From Thauera sp. (GTDB lineage Bacteria > Pseudomonadota > Gammaproteobacteria > Burkholderiales > Rhodocyclaceae), in the NCBI GenBank assembly GCA_017302295.1, contig JAFLDS010000019.1:1-64000 (forward strand): a DNA stretch of 64,000 nt, in the 5' to 3' direction. Below, piece after piece: positions 37,844-46,298 of the stretch. How positions within the stretch are numbered: position 1 is the first letter of the stretch; the number at the start of each line of letters is the position of its first letter. The notes under the pieces are model-generated. The model ran no database searches, was not told the DNA's origin, and saw nothing but the letters and a program-made list of their open reading frames with translations. A program made the translations under genes and the position numbers.

Positions 37844-39496
37844 ATGAGCGAGAGCAAGCAATCGCCCTATATGCAGGGCCTGGAAAAGAATGCGGCGAAC
37901 TACGTACCTTTGACGCCGCTGACCTTCATCGAGCGCAGCGCCTACATTTACCCGGACCGTGTCGCGGTGGTGCACGGTAAGCGCAGCTACACCTGGCGGG
38001 AGAGCTACACGCGGGCGCGGCGGCTCGGCTCGGCGCTGCGTCAGCTCGGCGTCGGCAAGGGCGACACGGTCGCCGTGGTGCTCAACAACACGCCCGAAAT
38101 GTTCGAATGCCATTTCGGCGTGCCGGCCTGCGGTGCGGTGCTCAATACCGTGAACACCCGGCTCGATGCGGAAGCCGTCGCCTTCATCCTCAACCACGGC
38201 GAAGCGAAGGTGCTGATCACCGATCGCGAGTACGCCCGCATCATGAAGAAAGCGATCGAGCTGGCTCAGCGTCCGGACATGATCGTCATCGACGTCGACG
38301 ATCCCGAATATTCCGGACCGGGGGATCGCATCGGCTCGCTCGACTACGAAGCCTTGCTGGCAACGGGCAGTGCCGAGTTCGAGTTTGAACAGCCGGCCGA
38401 CGAATGGGACGCGATCTCGCTCAACTACACGTCGGGTACGACTGGCAATCCAAAGGGGGTCGTCTATCACCATCGCGGTGCGTACCTGAACGCGATGTCC
38501 AACATCGTGTCCTGGGGCATGCCGCCGCATTCGGTGTATTTGTGGACCTTGCCGATGTTCCACTGCAATGGCTGGTGCTTCGCATGGACCATGGCTGCCA
38601 ATGCCGGCATCAACGTATGCCTGCGGCGCGTCGATCCGCGACTGATCTTCGACGCCATTCGCGACCATGGCGTGACGCACTACTGCGGCGCGCCCATCGT
38701 GCATTCGATGCTCGCCAACGCCCCCGAGGAATGGCGCAAGGGGATCAACCACAAGGTGTCGGGCCTGGTGGCAGCGGCGCCGCCGCCCGCCGCGGTGATC
38801 GAGGGCATGGCGAAGATCGGCTTCGACATCACCCATGTGTACGGCCTGACCGAAACCTACGGTCCTGCCGCAGTGTGCGCAAAGCATGACGAATGGCGGG
38901 CCCTACCGCTCGCCGAGCAGGTCACGCTGAACGGTCGGCAGGGCGTGCGCTATCACGCCCAGGAAGGCATCTCGGTGCTCGACCCGGCTACCATGGAGCC
39001 CGTTCCGTGGGATGGCGAGACGATGGGCGAGATCATGTTCCGCGGCAATCTGGTGATGAAGGGATACCTCAAGAACCCCGCTGCGACGGAGGAGTCGTTC
39101 CGCGGCGGCTGGTATCACACCGGCGACCTCGCGGTGATGCAGCCCGACGGCTACGTCAAGATCAAGGACCGCTCCAAGGACATCATCATCTCGGGCGGCG
39201 AGAACATCTCGTCCATCGAGGTGGAGGATGCGCTCTACAAGCACCCGGCCGTGATGGCCGCCGCGGTGGTCGCCTTGCCCGACGATAAATGGGGCGAGGT
39301 GCCGTGCGCCTTTGTCGAACTGCGCGAAGGTGTCGAGGCCACGGTGGAGCAGATCGTCGCGCATTGTCGCGAGCATCTGGCGGGTTTCAAGGTGCCCAAA
39401 AAGATCGTCTTCGGTGAAGTCCCCAAAACCTCGACCGGCAAGATCCAGAAGTTTGTCCTGCGTGAGAAGGCGAAATCGACTGCGTCCTTCGAGTGA
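37844..39496 (+). CDS. Acyl-CoA synthetase (AMP-binding, DmdB-like)
   Basis: 550-residue ANL-superfamily ligase that makes acyl-CoA from carboxylate, ATP and CoA. AMP-binding motif LNYTSGTTGNPKGVVYHHRG, YGLTETYGPAAV, HTGDLAVMQPDGYVKIKDRSKD, IISGGENISSIEVEDAL and the C-terminal catalytic Lys in TSTGKIQKFVL are all intact. It resembles medium-chain or 3-methylmercaptopropionyl-CoA type ligases; the acyl chain specificity is not readable. GGAGAGAG precedes the ATG. The neighbouring crotonase, TetR, etfBA and dehydrogenase genes suggest fatty-acid or aromatic side-chain catabolism. Confidence 0.9.
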   Translation: MSESKQSPYMQGLEKNAANYVPLTPLTFIERSAYIYPDRVAVVHGKRSYTWRESYTRARRLGSALRQLGVGKGDTVAVVLNNTPEMFECHFGVPACGAVLNTVNTRLDAEAVAFILNHGEAKVLITDREYARIMKKAIELAQRPDMIVIDVDDPEYSGPGDRIGSLDYEALLATGSAEFEFEQPADEWDAISLNYTSGTTGNPKGVVYHHRGAYLNAMSNIVSWGMPPHSVYLWTLPMFHCNGWCFAWTMAANAGINVCLRRVDPRLIFDAIRDHGVTHYCGAPIVHSMLANAPEEWRKGINHKVSGLVAAAPPPAAVIEGMAKIGFDITHVYGLTETYGPAAVCAKHDEWRALPLAEQVTLNGRQGVRYHAQEGISVLDPATMEPVPWDGETMGEIMFRGNLVMKGYLKNPAATEESFRGGWYHTGDLAVMQPDGYVKIKDRSKDIIISGGENISSIEVEDALYKHPAVMAAAVVALPDDKWGEVPCAFVELREGVEATVEQIVAHCREHLAGFKVPKKIVFGEVPKTSTGKIQKFVLREKAKSTASFE

Positions 39497-39563
39497 GGAG
39501 GGCGGGCAGGGTCCGAGATCGATGGCCGTTCATGGTGCGAGGCGCTACCATGAGCGGCCATTG

Positions 39564-39573
39564 ACGTTAACGT
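39564..39573. promoter_or_regulatory. Palindrome ACGTTAACGT upstream of the crotonase gene
   Basis: Perfect 10-bp palindrome within TTGACGTTAACGTAA, 20 bp before the ATG of the crotonase-like gene. Similar A/T-flanked ACGT palindromes are bound by MerR-type catabolic regulators such as LiuR, from general knowledge; a match was not tested. Confidence 0.4.
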
Positions 39574-39593
39574 AAAGGGAGCGAGGAGGAGAG

Positions 39594-40394
39594 ATGAGCG
39601 GAAGTGCGAACCAGGACGAGAACGCGATGTTATTGCGCCATGACGAAGGAGGTGTGACGACGCTGACGCTGAATCGTCCCGCCCAGTTCAATTCGCTCTC
39701 GGTCGCGATGCTCGAGGCGCTTGTCGCCGAGGTGGATCGGATCGCCAGGGATGAGTCGGTGCGGGTCGTCGTTCTCGCGGGCGCCGGCAAGGCGTTCTGC
39801 GCGGGCCATGATCTGAAGGAGATGCGCGCGAACCCTGTGCTCTCGTTCCAGCAGGCGCTGTTCCGCTTGTGTGGCAAGTTGATGATGAAGCTGACCGCGC
39901 TGCCGCAACCGGTGATCGCTCGAGTGCACGGTATCGCAACGGCGGCCGGGTGCCAGTTGGTGTCGATGTGCGATCTCGCCGTTGCCGCGGATACGGCGCG
40001 CTTTGCCGTTTCGGGCATCAATGTCGGTTTGTTCTGCTCCACACCCAGCGTTGGTCTGTCGCGCAACATGGGACGCAAGCAGGCCTTCGAAATGCTGGTG
40101 ACCGGTGATTTCATCGATGCGGCGGAGGCGCAGCGGCGGGGGCTCGTCAACCGCGTCGTCCCCGCCGATCGGCTTGACGACGAACTCGGCCGCCTGGCGG
40201 CGAGCATCGTCGCCAAGTCTCCCGTGGCGATCAGGACGGGAAAACAGATGTTCTACCGCCAACTCGAGATGGGCCTCGACGCGGCCTATCAGATGGCCGC
40301 TGAGACCATGGCCTGCAACATGATGACCGAGGATGCGGCCGAGGGCATCGATGCCTTCGTCTCCAAGCGCAAGCCTGAGTGGAAGGGCTGCTGA
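39594..40394 (+). CDS. Crotonase-fold protein, ECHDC3-like, lacking both catalytic glutamates
   Basis: 266 residues, enoyl-CoA hydratase/isomerase fold: VTTLTLNRPAQFNSLSVAML, CAGHDLKEM (oxyanion-hole strand), GIATAAGCQLVSMCDLAVAA, NVGLFCSTPSVGLSRNMGRK. In true hydratases two Glu (144 and 164 in rat crotonase) act as acid and base; the matching positions here are Gln121 and about Gly141. That pattern is typical of the ECHDC3-like branch, so hydration of enoyl-CoA is doubtful. A GAGGAGGAGAG ribosome site precedes the ATG. The reaction is unknown; association with an acyl-CoA ligase suggests an acyl-CoA substrate. Confidence 0.88.
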   Translation: MSGSANQDENAMLLRHDEGGVTTLTLNRPAQFNSLSVAMLEALVAEVDRIARDESVRVVVLAGAGKAFCAGHDLKEMRANPVLSFQQALFRLCGKLMMKLTALPQPVIARVHGIATAAGCQLVSMCDLAVAADTARFAVSGINVGLFCSTPSVGLSRNMGRKQAFEMLVTGDFIDAAEAQRRGLVNRVVPADRLDDELGRLAASIVAKSPVAIRTGKQMFYRQLEMGLDAAYQMAAETMACNMMTEDAAEGIDAFVSKRKPEWKGC

Positions 40395-40410
40395 GGGGAG
40401 TCGGGCGCCA

Positions 40411-41190
40411 ATGCTGGTCGACACCCATATCCACCTCGACGCGGCGGAGTTCGACGCGGACAGGCCGCAGGTGATGGACGCCGCGCGCGCGGGCGGTGTG
40501 GGTGCCTTCGTTGTGCCCGCGGTCGATGCCGCCAGCTTTGCGCGTGTCGCCGCGCTGGCGGCAATGAACACCGACGTTCATCACGCGCTCGGCATCCACC
40601 CGATGTACGTCATGACTGCCTGCGGGGAAGACCTCGATCTGCTCGACGAAAAGCTCGCGCACGGCGGGGCGCTGGCGGTGGGCGAGATCGGGCTGGACTA
40701 CTTCGTACCCGAGCTGGATCCGGTGATCCAGGAGCGCTTCTTTGTCGCGCAGCTGAGGCTCGCGCGCAGGCACGGGCTGCCGGTGATCCTTCACGTGAGG
40801 CGCGCGATCGACTCGATACTCAAGCACCTGCGGCGTATCGAGGTTTGCGGCGGGGTTGCGCATGCCTTCAACGGTAGCCGCCAGCAGGCCGAAGCCTTCA
40901 TGGCGCTTGGCTTCAAGCTCGGCTTCGGCGGGGCGATGTCGTTCGAAGGTTCGTCCCGGATCCGCAGCCTTGCCGCAGAGCTGCCGCTCGAGGCGATCGT
41001 CCTCGAGACCGACGCGCCAGACATTCCGCCGGCGTGGGCGCAACGCGGGCGCAACGAGCCCGCGAACCTGGCGCGATTTGCCGCAATTCTTGCCGATCTG
41101 CGCGGAATTTCTTTGGAGCAGGTCGCAGCGGCGACAAGCGAGAACGCATTTGCCGTCTTCCCGCGCCTGGGTGCGTCCCCTCGGCGCTGA
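40411..41190 (+). CDS. TatD-family metal-dependent hydrolase
   Basis: 259 residues, TIM-barrel amidohydrolase fold of TatD/YcfH DNases. Metal ligands lie in VDTHIHLDAAEF (HxH), the VGEIGLDYF Glu, VILHVRRAID (His), GVAHAFNGSRQ (His) and LETDAPDIPP (Asp). Family members are 3'-5' exonucleases or deoxyribonucleases, with roles in DNA repair and possibly protein quality control. Starts 17 bp after the crotonase gene and converges with the TetR gene across 4 bp. The substrate here is inferred only from the family. Confidence 0.9.
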   Translation: MLVDTHIHLDAAEFDADRPQVMDAARAGGVGAFVVPAVDAASFARVAALAAMNTDVHHALGIHPMYVMTACGEDLDLLDEKLAHGGALAVGEIGLDYFVPELDPVIQERFFVAQLRLARRHGLPVILHVRRAIDSILKHLRRIEVCGGVAHAFNGSRQQAEAFMALGFKLGFGGAMSFEGSSRIRSLAAELPLEAIVLETDAPDIPPAWAQRGRNEPANLARFAAILADLRGISLEQVAAATSENAFAVFPRLGASPRR

Positions 41191-41194
41191 GGGA

Positions 41195-41794
41195 TCAGGA
41201 AGCGGGTGCGGTCTCGCCGGCGTGGCGCGCGATGATGTGGGCAATTTCCCGCTTGAGGGCCGGAATGTCAGGGTGAAACCTGTCGTACAGCATGAGCGAC
41301 ACGCCAAAGACGTAGGCGTATAGCAGCATCGAGCGGCTCGATGCTTCTTCTGCCGACAGGCCACAGGCCAGGAACAGGTCGCGCGAAGAGCGCAGGCGGA
41401 CGTCGTCCACCTCGGCGACGATCGCGGCGGCTTCCGGGTCGCGCCTCGCCCAGTCGCGCACGGCCAGTTCGATCACGACGCCGCGGCGATTGCGGCTCGT
41501 GCTGTAGACGTCGATGACGTGGTAGATCTGCTCGAGCTCCCGTCCCGGCTGCGCGCGTGTCTGCTTCAGGATGTCGCGGATGCGCCCTTCCTTCCACTCG
41601 CCCAGCACGGCCATCAGCAGGTCGCGCCTGTCCTGGAAATGCCAGTAGAAGCTTCCCTTCGTGACCTTGAGACGCTTGGCGAGCACTTCGACGCGCAGCC
41701 CGGCCACGCCTTCGTCGGCCAACACTTCGATAGCGCCTGCAATCCATGCCTGTCGGTCGAGCTGCGGTCTCTTTTGCTTGATTTCTGATTCCAT
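41195..41794 (-). CDS. TetR-family regulator of the etf/acyl-CoA dehydrogenase cluster
   Basis: About 199 residues. N-terminal helix-turn-helix (AIEVLADEGVAGLRVEVLAKRLKVTKGSFYWHF, quoted in two parts here: AGLRVEVLAKRLKVTKG and SFYWHFQDRRDLL) followed by an all-helical ligand domain of unknown ligand. It faces etfB divergently across about 180 bp. I use ATG at 41794: the in-frame GTG at 41821 would put coding sequence over an obvious operator. The neighbouring genes point to an acyl-CoA ligand, as for FadR/PsrA-type TetR regulators; that is inference. Confidence 0.88.
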   Translation of the reverse strand: MESEIKQKRPQLDRQAWIAGAIEVLADEGVAGLRVEVLAKRLKVTKGSFYWHFQDRRDLLMAVLGEWKEGRIRDILKQTRAQPGRELEQIYHVIDVYSTSRNRRGVVIELAVRDWARRDPEAAAIVAEVDDVRLRSSRDLFLACGLSAEEASSRSMLLYAYVFGVSLMLYDRFHPDIPALKREIAHIIARHAGETAPAS

Positions 41795-41863
41795 ACGGAC
41801 AAGTATTGACGATTTATTCACCGTACGCTACCGTACGTTCCCATACCGCACAGTATGGTGAAT
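41791..41863. promoter_or_regulatory. TetR/etf intergenic operator with phased CC(G/A)TAC half-sites
   Basis: ATTCACCGTAC at 41816-41826 and GTATGGTGAAT at 41853-41863 are inverted copies, 10 of 11 positions matching. CC(G/A)TAC half-sites start at 41791, 41821, 41831 and 41841, with an inverted copy (GTATGG) at 41853. The 41821, 41831 and 41841 copies are exactly 10 bp apart, thus on one DNA face. A possible etf promoter lies further downstream (TTGAGC at 41881 and CATAAT at 41906, spacer 19, so weak). Confidence 0.6.
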
Positions 41864-41973
41864 CGCGCGGCTCGCCGGCGTTGAGCCAATGCGGGGAAGA
41901 GGTGACATAATCGACCCAACCGGCCCGGCATGACTTGGCTGGCACATTTGAACAACATGAGGAGCGCGGTACA

Positions 41974-42723
41974 GTGAAGATTCTTGTTCCGGTCAAACGC
42001 GTGGTGGATTACAACGTGAAGGTTCGCGTGAAAGCCGATGGCTCTGGCGTGGACATCGCGAATGTGAAGATGAGCATGAACCCGTTCGACGAGATTGCGG
42101 TGGAAGAGGCGGTGCGTCTGAAGGAAGCGGGCGTGGCGACCGAGGTCGTGGCGGTGTCTTGCGGCGTGACGGCCTGTCAGGAGACGCTGCGCGCGGCGAT
42201 GGCGATCGGCGCCGACCGCGGCATCCTGGTCGAGAGCGACGCCGAGCTTCAACCGCTGGCGGTGGCCAAGCTGCTGAAGGCGGTGTGCGACAAGGAAGGA
42301 CCGGCGCTGGTGATCTGCGGCAAGCAGGCCATCGACGACGACGCTAACCAGACCGGCCAGATGCTCGCTGCGTTGATGGGCTGGCCGCAGGCCACCTTCG
42401 CTTCCAAGTTGACCCTGGCCGAGGGCAAGGCGACGGTGATGCGCGAGATCGACGGCGGTCTCGAGACGCTCGAGATCCGCTTGCCGGCGGTGGTGACCAC
42501 CGATCTGCGCCTGAACGAGCCGCGTTACGCGACGCTGCCCAACATCATGAAGGCCAAGAAGAAGCCGCTTGAGACCTTGAAGCCGTCAGAGCTCGGCGTG
42601 GACGTCTCGCCTCGGCTTGCCACGCTCAAGGTAGCCGAGCCGCCCAAGCGCAGTGCCGGCGTGCGCGTGGCCGATGTGGCCCAGCTGGTCGACAAACTCA
42701 AGAACGAAGCGAAGGTGATCTGA
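41974..42723 (+). CDS. etfB: Electron transfer flavoprotein, beta subunit
   Basis: 249 residues. EtfB pairs with EtfA to carry electrons from acyl-CoA dehydrogenases to ETF-ubiquinone oxidoreductase. [19 protein letters not shown] at the start, [36 protein letters not shown] (AMP site) and [20 protein letters not shown] are conserved. The start is GTG at 41974, with GAGGAG about 10 bases upstream; an upstream ATG would give a non-family N-terminus. Followed after one base by etfA. Confidence 0.96.
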   Translation: MKILVPVKRVVDYNVKVRVKADGSGVDIANVKMSMNPFDEIAVEEAVRLKEAGVATEVVAVSCGVTACQETLRAAMAIGADRGILVESDAELQPLAVAKLLKAVCDKEGPALVICGKQAIDDDANQTGQMLAALMGWPQATFASKLTLAEGKATVMREIDGGLETLEIRLPAVVTTDLRLNEPRYATLPNIMKAKKKPLETLKPSELGVDVSPRLATLKVAEPPKRSAGVRVADVAQLVDKLKNEAKVI

Positions 42724-42724
42724 C

Positions 42725-43657
42725 ATGGCGATCCTGGTTATTGCGGAACACGACAATCAGTCGATCAAGGCGGCCACGCTCAACACCGTTGGCGCAGCGG
42801 TAAAGATCGGCGGAGACATTCATGTGCTGGTGGCAGGTTCTAGCTGCGGTGCTGCGGCAGCAGCGGCCACCAAGCTTGTCGGTGTCACCAAGGTGCTGGT
42901 GTGCGATGCGCTGCACTATGAAACGCAGGGCGCCGAAAACGTCGCCGAACTGGTAAAGGGCCTGGCACCGGCCTACAGCCACGTACTGGCGCCGGCCACG
43001 AGCGCGGGCAAGAACCTGTTGCCGCGCGTGGCGGCGATGCTGGATGTGGCGCAGATCTCCGACATCGTCGGGGTGGAAGCTACCGACACCTTCGTGCGCC
43101 CGATCTATGCCGGCAACGCGTTAGCCACGGTCAAGAGCGCTGACGCCATCAAGGTCATCACCGTGCGCACCACCGCCTTCGAGGCAGCGGGCGAGGGTGG
43201 CGCGGCGGCGGTCGAAGCGATTGCTGCGGCAGCCGATCTGGGGATGAGTGTGCTCGTCGGTCGCGAGCTCACCAAGAGTGCCCGTCCCGAACTGGGCGCG
43301 GCGAAGATCATCGTCTCCGGTGGTCGCGGCGTGGGCAGCGGCGAGAACTATCACACCTTGCTCGAGCCGCTGGCCGACAAGCTCGGTGCGGCGCTCGGTG
43401 CGAGCCGTGCGGCGGTCGACGCGGGCTATGTGCCCAACGACTACCAGGTCGGGCAGACGGGCAAGATCGTGGCGCCGCAGCTCTACATCGCGGTGGGCAT
43501 TTCGGGCGCGATCCAGCACCTCGCGGGCATGAAGGACTCCAAGGTGATCGTGGCGATCAACAAGGATCCGGAAGCGCCCATCTTCCAGGTGGCAGACTAC
43601 GGCCTGGTGGGCGACCTGTTCGCCCTGATCCCGGAACTGACGGCCGCCGTCGGCTGA
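42725..43657 (+). CDS. etfA: Electron transfer flavoprotein, alpha subunit
   Basis: 310 residues, full length. N-terminal domain [21 protein letters not shown]-terminal FAD-binding domain with [54 protein letters not shown] and [20 protein letters not shown]. Starts two bases past the etfB stop. Forms the ETF heterodimer that accepts electrons from the acyl-CoA dehydrogenase encoded 750 bp downstream. Confidence 0.96.
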   Translation: MAILVIAEHDNQSIKAATLNTVGAAVKIGGDIHVLVAGSSCGAAAAAATKLVGVTKVLVCDALHYETQGAENVAELVKGLAPAYSHVLAPATSAGKNLLPRVAAMLDVAQISDIVGVEATDTFVRPIYAGNALATVKSADAIKVITVRTTAFEAAGEGGAAAVEAIAAAADLGMSVLVGRELTKSARPELGAAKIIVSGGRGVGSGENYHTLLEPLADKLGAALGASRAAVDAGYVPNDYQVGQTGKIVAPQLYIAVGISGAIQHLAGMKDSKVIVAINKDPEAPIFQVADYGLVGDLFALIPELTAAVG

Positions 43658-43685
43658 ATCGGCACGCACACCGGCGGGAGAGGTC

Positions 43686-44351
43686 GTGAACCTCGAGGCA
43701 GCGCTGTTTCCGACGGCGTGGCACGTGATCATGGTCCTGCTGTCGGCCTTCGTGTTCTGGGACTTGCTGCGAAGAGCGCCTTGGCGGCGACTTCAGCAGG
43801 GCCCCGCGCTGAACGTGATGCTGGGCTGCGCGGTGGTCCTGACCTTCGTCTGGAGCATGAAGGCCGGCGTCAAGCCGGGCCTCGATCTGCATCTGCTCGG
43901 AGCGATGGCCGCCACGCTGGTATTGGGGGCGCGGCTGGCCGTTCTGGCGATGGCACTGGCGTTGTGCGGCATCACGCTAAACGGTGCGATCGAATGGCAG
44001 GCCTGGCCGGTCAATTTCATCGTCACCGTGGCGTTGCCGGTGCTGGTGGCGACGAGCCTGCACAAGCTCGTCGAGCGCACGCTGCCAGCGCATTTTTTCA
44101 TTTTCATCTTTGTGGTCGGCTTCGCCTGTTCAGCCATCACGGTCATGGCGCAGGGCGTGATCGCGTCCGCACTCCTGGTGTTCGCCGGTGCCTATCCGGC
44201 GGATTTCCTGCTGAGCGATTACCTGCCGTATTTCCTGCTGTTGGGGTTTTCCGAAGCCTGGATCAGTGGTGCCGTCGTGACCCTGCTGGTGATCTACAAA
44301 CCCGAGTGGGTGGCGGGCTTCGACGATGCGCGCTATCTGAGCAACAAATAG
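43686..44351 (+). CDS. CbiM-like energy-coupling-factor-type membrane protein
   Basis: 221 residues, about six membrane helices and short charged loops; ends in FDDARYLSNK. It resembles the small stand-alone integral membrane proteins annotated as energy-coupling factor ABC transporter permease (CbiM superfamily). CbiM proteins normally bind Co2+ or Ni2+ via a His-rich N-terminus, but the mature N-terminus here (MNLEAALFPTAWHVIMVLL) lacks that pattern, and no CbiN/O/Q partners are nearby. Function is unknown. It sits between etfA and the acyl-CoA dehydrogenase and is very likely co-transcribed. Confidence 0.75.
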   Translation: MNLEAALFPTAWHVIMVLLSAFVFWDLLRRAPWRRLQQGPALNVMLGCAVVLTFVWSMKAGVKPGLDLHLLGAMAATLVLGARLAVLAMALALCGITLNGAIEWQAWPVNFIVTVALPVLVATSLHKLVERTLPAHFFIFIFVVGFACSAITVMAQGVIASALLVFAGAYPADFLLSDYLPYFLLLGFSEAWISGAVVTLLVIYKPEWVAGFDDARYLSNK

Positions 44352-44401
44352 TCGAGACCTGGGCAACCAGCGTCGAATATATAAACGAGAGGGAGTCATC
44401 C

Positions 44402-46198
44402 ATGAGCAACTACGCCGCACCTATCCGTGACATGCAGTTCGTGATGCGAGAACTGGCTGGACTGGACGAGATCGCCCAACTTCCGGGCAACGAGGAAGTC
44501 TCGGTCGAACTCGCCGATGCGATTCTCGAAGAGGCCGACAAGTTTGCCAGCGGCGTTCTCGCTCCGCTGAACCGGGTTGGCGATCAGGAAGGGGCAAGCT
44601 GGCACGACGGTGAGGTCAGGACCGCCACGGGCTGGAAGGCGGCGTATGACCAGTTCCGCGAGGCTGGGTGGCCGGCGCTGGCAGGTGATCCCGAATTCGG
44701 TGGCCAGGGACTCCCCAAGCTCATCGCTACGGCCGTGATGGAAATGTGGAAGTCGGCCAACATGGCCTTCTCGCTGTGCCCGATGCTGACCACCGGCGCC
44801 ATCGAGGCGCTGATGCTGCGCGGCAGTGACGAGCAGAAGGCGATGTACCTGCCGAAGATGGTGTCGGGTGAATGGACCGGCACCATGAACCTGACCGAAC
44901 CGCAGGCCGGCTCAGACCTCGCGGCGGTGCGCACTCGCGCGGAGCCGCAGGGCGACGGTACCTACCGGATCTTAGGGCAGAAGATCTTCATCACCTATGG
45001 CGAGCACGACCTCACCGAGAACATCATCCACCTCGTGCTGGCGCGCCTGCCGGATGCGCCCGAAGGGGTGAAGGGCATTTCGCTGTTCGTCGTGCCCAAG
45101 TACCTGGTCAATGCCGATGGCAGCCTGGGGGCCCGCAACGACGCGCACTGCGTGTCGATCGAGCACAAGCTCGGCATCCACGCCAGTCCGACCTGCGTGC
45201 TGGCCTTCGGTGACAACGGCGGCGCGATCGGCACCCTGGTGGGCGAAGCCAATCGCGGCCTCGAGTACATGTTCATCATGATGAACGAGGCGCGCTTTGC
45301 CGTCGGCATGGAAGGCCTCGCCTTGTCCGAGCGCGCCTATCAGCATGCGCTCCAGTACGCGAAGGATCGTGTCCAGGGCACCGAGGCAGGCGTGCGTGGC
45401 GGTCCAAAGGTCAGCATCCTTCATCACGCGGACGTGCGCCGCATGCTGATGTCGATGAAGAGCAAGAGCGAGGCCATGCGCGCGCTGGCCTACGTCGTCG
45501 GTGCCGCGACCGACAAGGCCCACCACCACGCCGACGAGACCGTGCGCGCGCGCAACCAGGCCTTCGTCGATCTGATGATTCCGGTCGTCAAGGGGTGGTG
45601 CACCGAAAACTCGGTCGATGTGGCATCGACGGGCATCCAGGTCCACGGCGGGATGGGCTTCATCGAGGAGACCGGAGCGGCGCAGCATCTTCGCGACGCG
45701 CGTATCACGCCGATCTACGAGGGCACGACGGCCATCCAGGCGAACGACCTGATCGGACGCAAGATCGCACGCGAAAACGGCGCGACGATCGCGAGCGTGA
45801 TCGCGGACATGCGTGGGGTGGAAGCCGAACTCGCCGCTGCAGACGGTGCCGCGTTTGCCGCGATGCGCGGGGCGCTGGCCGAAGGCGTGGATGCAGTGGA
45901 AGAGGCGGTTGCGTACATCGTCGCTAACTATGCAAAGGATATCAAGGCCGTGTCGGTTGGCTCCGTTCCTTTCCTGAAGCTGCTTGGCATCGTCGCAGGG
46001 GGCTGGCAGATGGCGCGTGCGGCCTTGGTCGCGCGGGCGAAACTGGCTGCCGGCGAAGGCGACGCCCGTTTCTTCGAAGCCAAGATCGTGACGGCGCGCT
46101 TCTTTGCCGATCATGTGATGTCCGAGGCGCGCGGGCTTTCCTACGCGGTGGTCAATGGTGCGGCCGGTGCGCTGGAGTTGAGCGAAGAGCAGTTCTGA
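44402..46198 (+). CDS. Acyl-CoA dehydrogenase, large form with C-terminal domain
   Basis: 598 residues, longer than the classical 380-residue enzymes and matching the large AcdA/FadE5-like class. Flavin-binding TMNLTEPQAGSDLAAVRTRA, GEANRGLEYMFIMMNEARFAVG, VHGGMGFIEETGAAQHLRDARITPIYEGTTAIQ (split here: VHGGMGFIEETGAA and ITPIYEGTTAIQANDLIG), where the Glu of YEGT is the catalytic base. The final 150 residues form the extra C-terminal domain. It feeds electrons to the ETF encoded upstream. AGGGAG precedes the ATG. Confidence 0.93.
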   Translation: MSNYAAPIRDMQFVMRELAGLDEIAQLPGNEEVSVELADAILEEADKFASGVLAPLNRVGDQEGASWHDGEVRTATGWKAAYDQFREAGWPALAGDPEFGGQGLPKLIATAVMEMWKSANMAFSLCPMLTTGAIEALMLRGSDEQKAMYLPKMVSGEWTGTMNLTEPQAGSDLAAVRTRAEPQGDGTYRILGQKIFITYGEHDLTENIIHLVLARLPDAPEGVKGISLFVVPKYLVNADGSLGARNDAHCVSIEHKLGIHASPTCVLAFGDNGGAIGTLVGEANRGLEYMFIMMNEARFAVGMEGLALSERAYQHALQYAKDRVQGTEAGVRGGPKVSILHHADVRRMLMSMKSKSEAMRALAYVVGAATDKAHHHADETVRARNQAFVDLMIPVVKGWCTENSVDVASTGIQVHGGMGFIEETGAAQHLRDARITPIYEGTTAIQANDLIGRKIARENGATIASVIADMRGVEAELAAADGAAFAAMRGALAEGVDAVEEAVAYIVANYAKDIKAVSVGSVPFLKLLGIVAGGWQMARAALVARAKLAAGEGDARFFEAKIVTARFFADHVMSEARGLSYAVVNGAAGALELSEEQF

Positions 46199-46225
46199 TA
46201 CGCAGCGCCGTCCTGGCTCAGCCAG

Positions 46226-46260
46226 CAAAAAGGGCCGACGGAATCCGTCGGCCCTTTTTT
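46226..46260. terminator. Bidirectional rho-independent terminator
   Basis: Perfect stem GGGCCGACGG/CCGTCGGCCC with loop AAT, flanked by an A-run at 46227-46231 and six T at 46255-46260. The A and T runs allow it to serve both the acyl-CoA dehydrogenase gene (+) and the convergent ppiC gene (-). Confidence 0.92.
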
Positions 46261-46298
46261 GATCCAGCTGCTGCGGGCGCTTTTCGCCCGAAGCGCAG

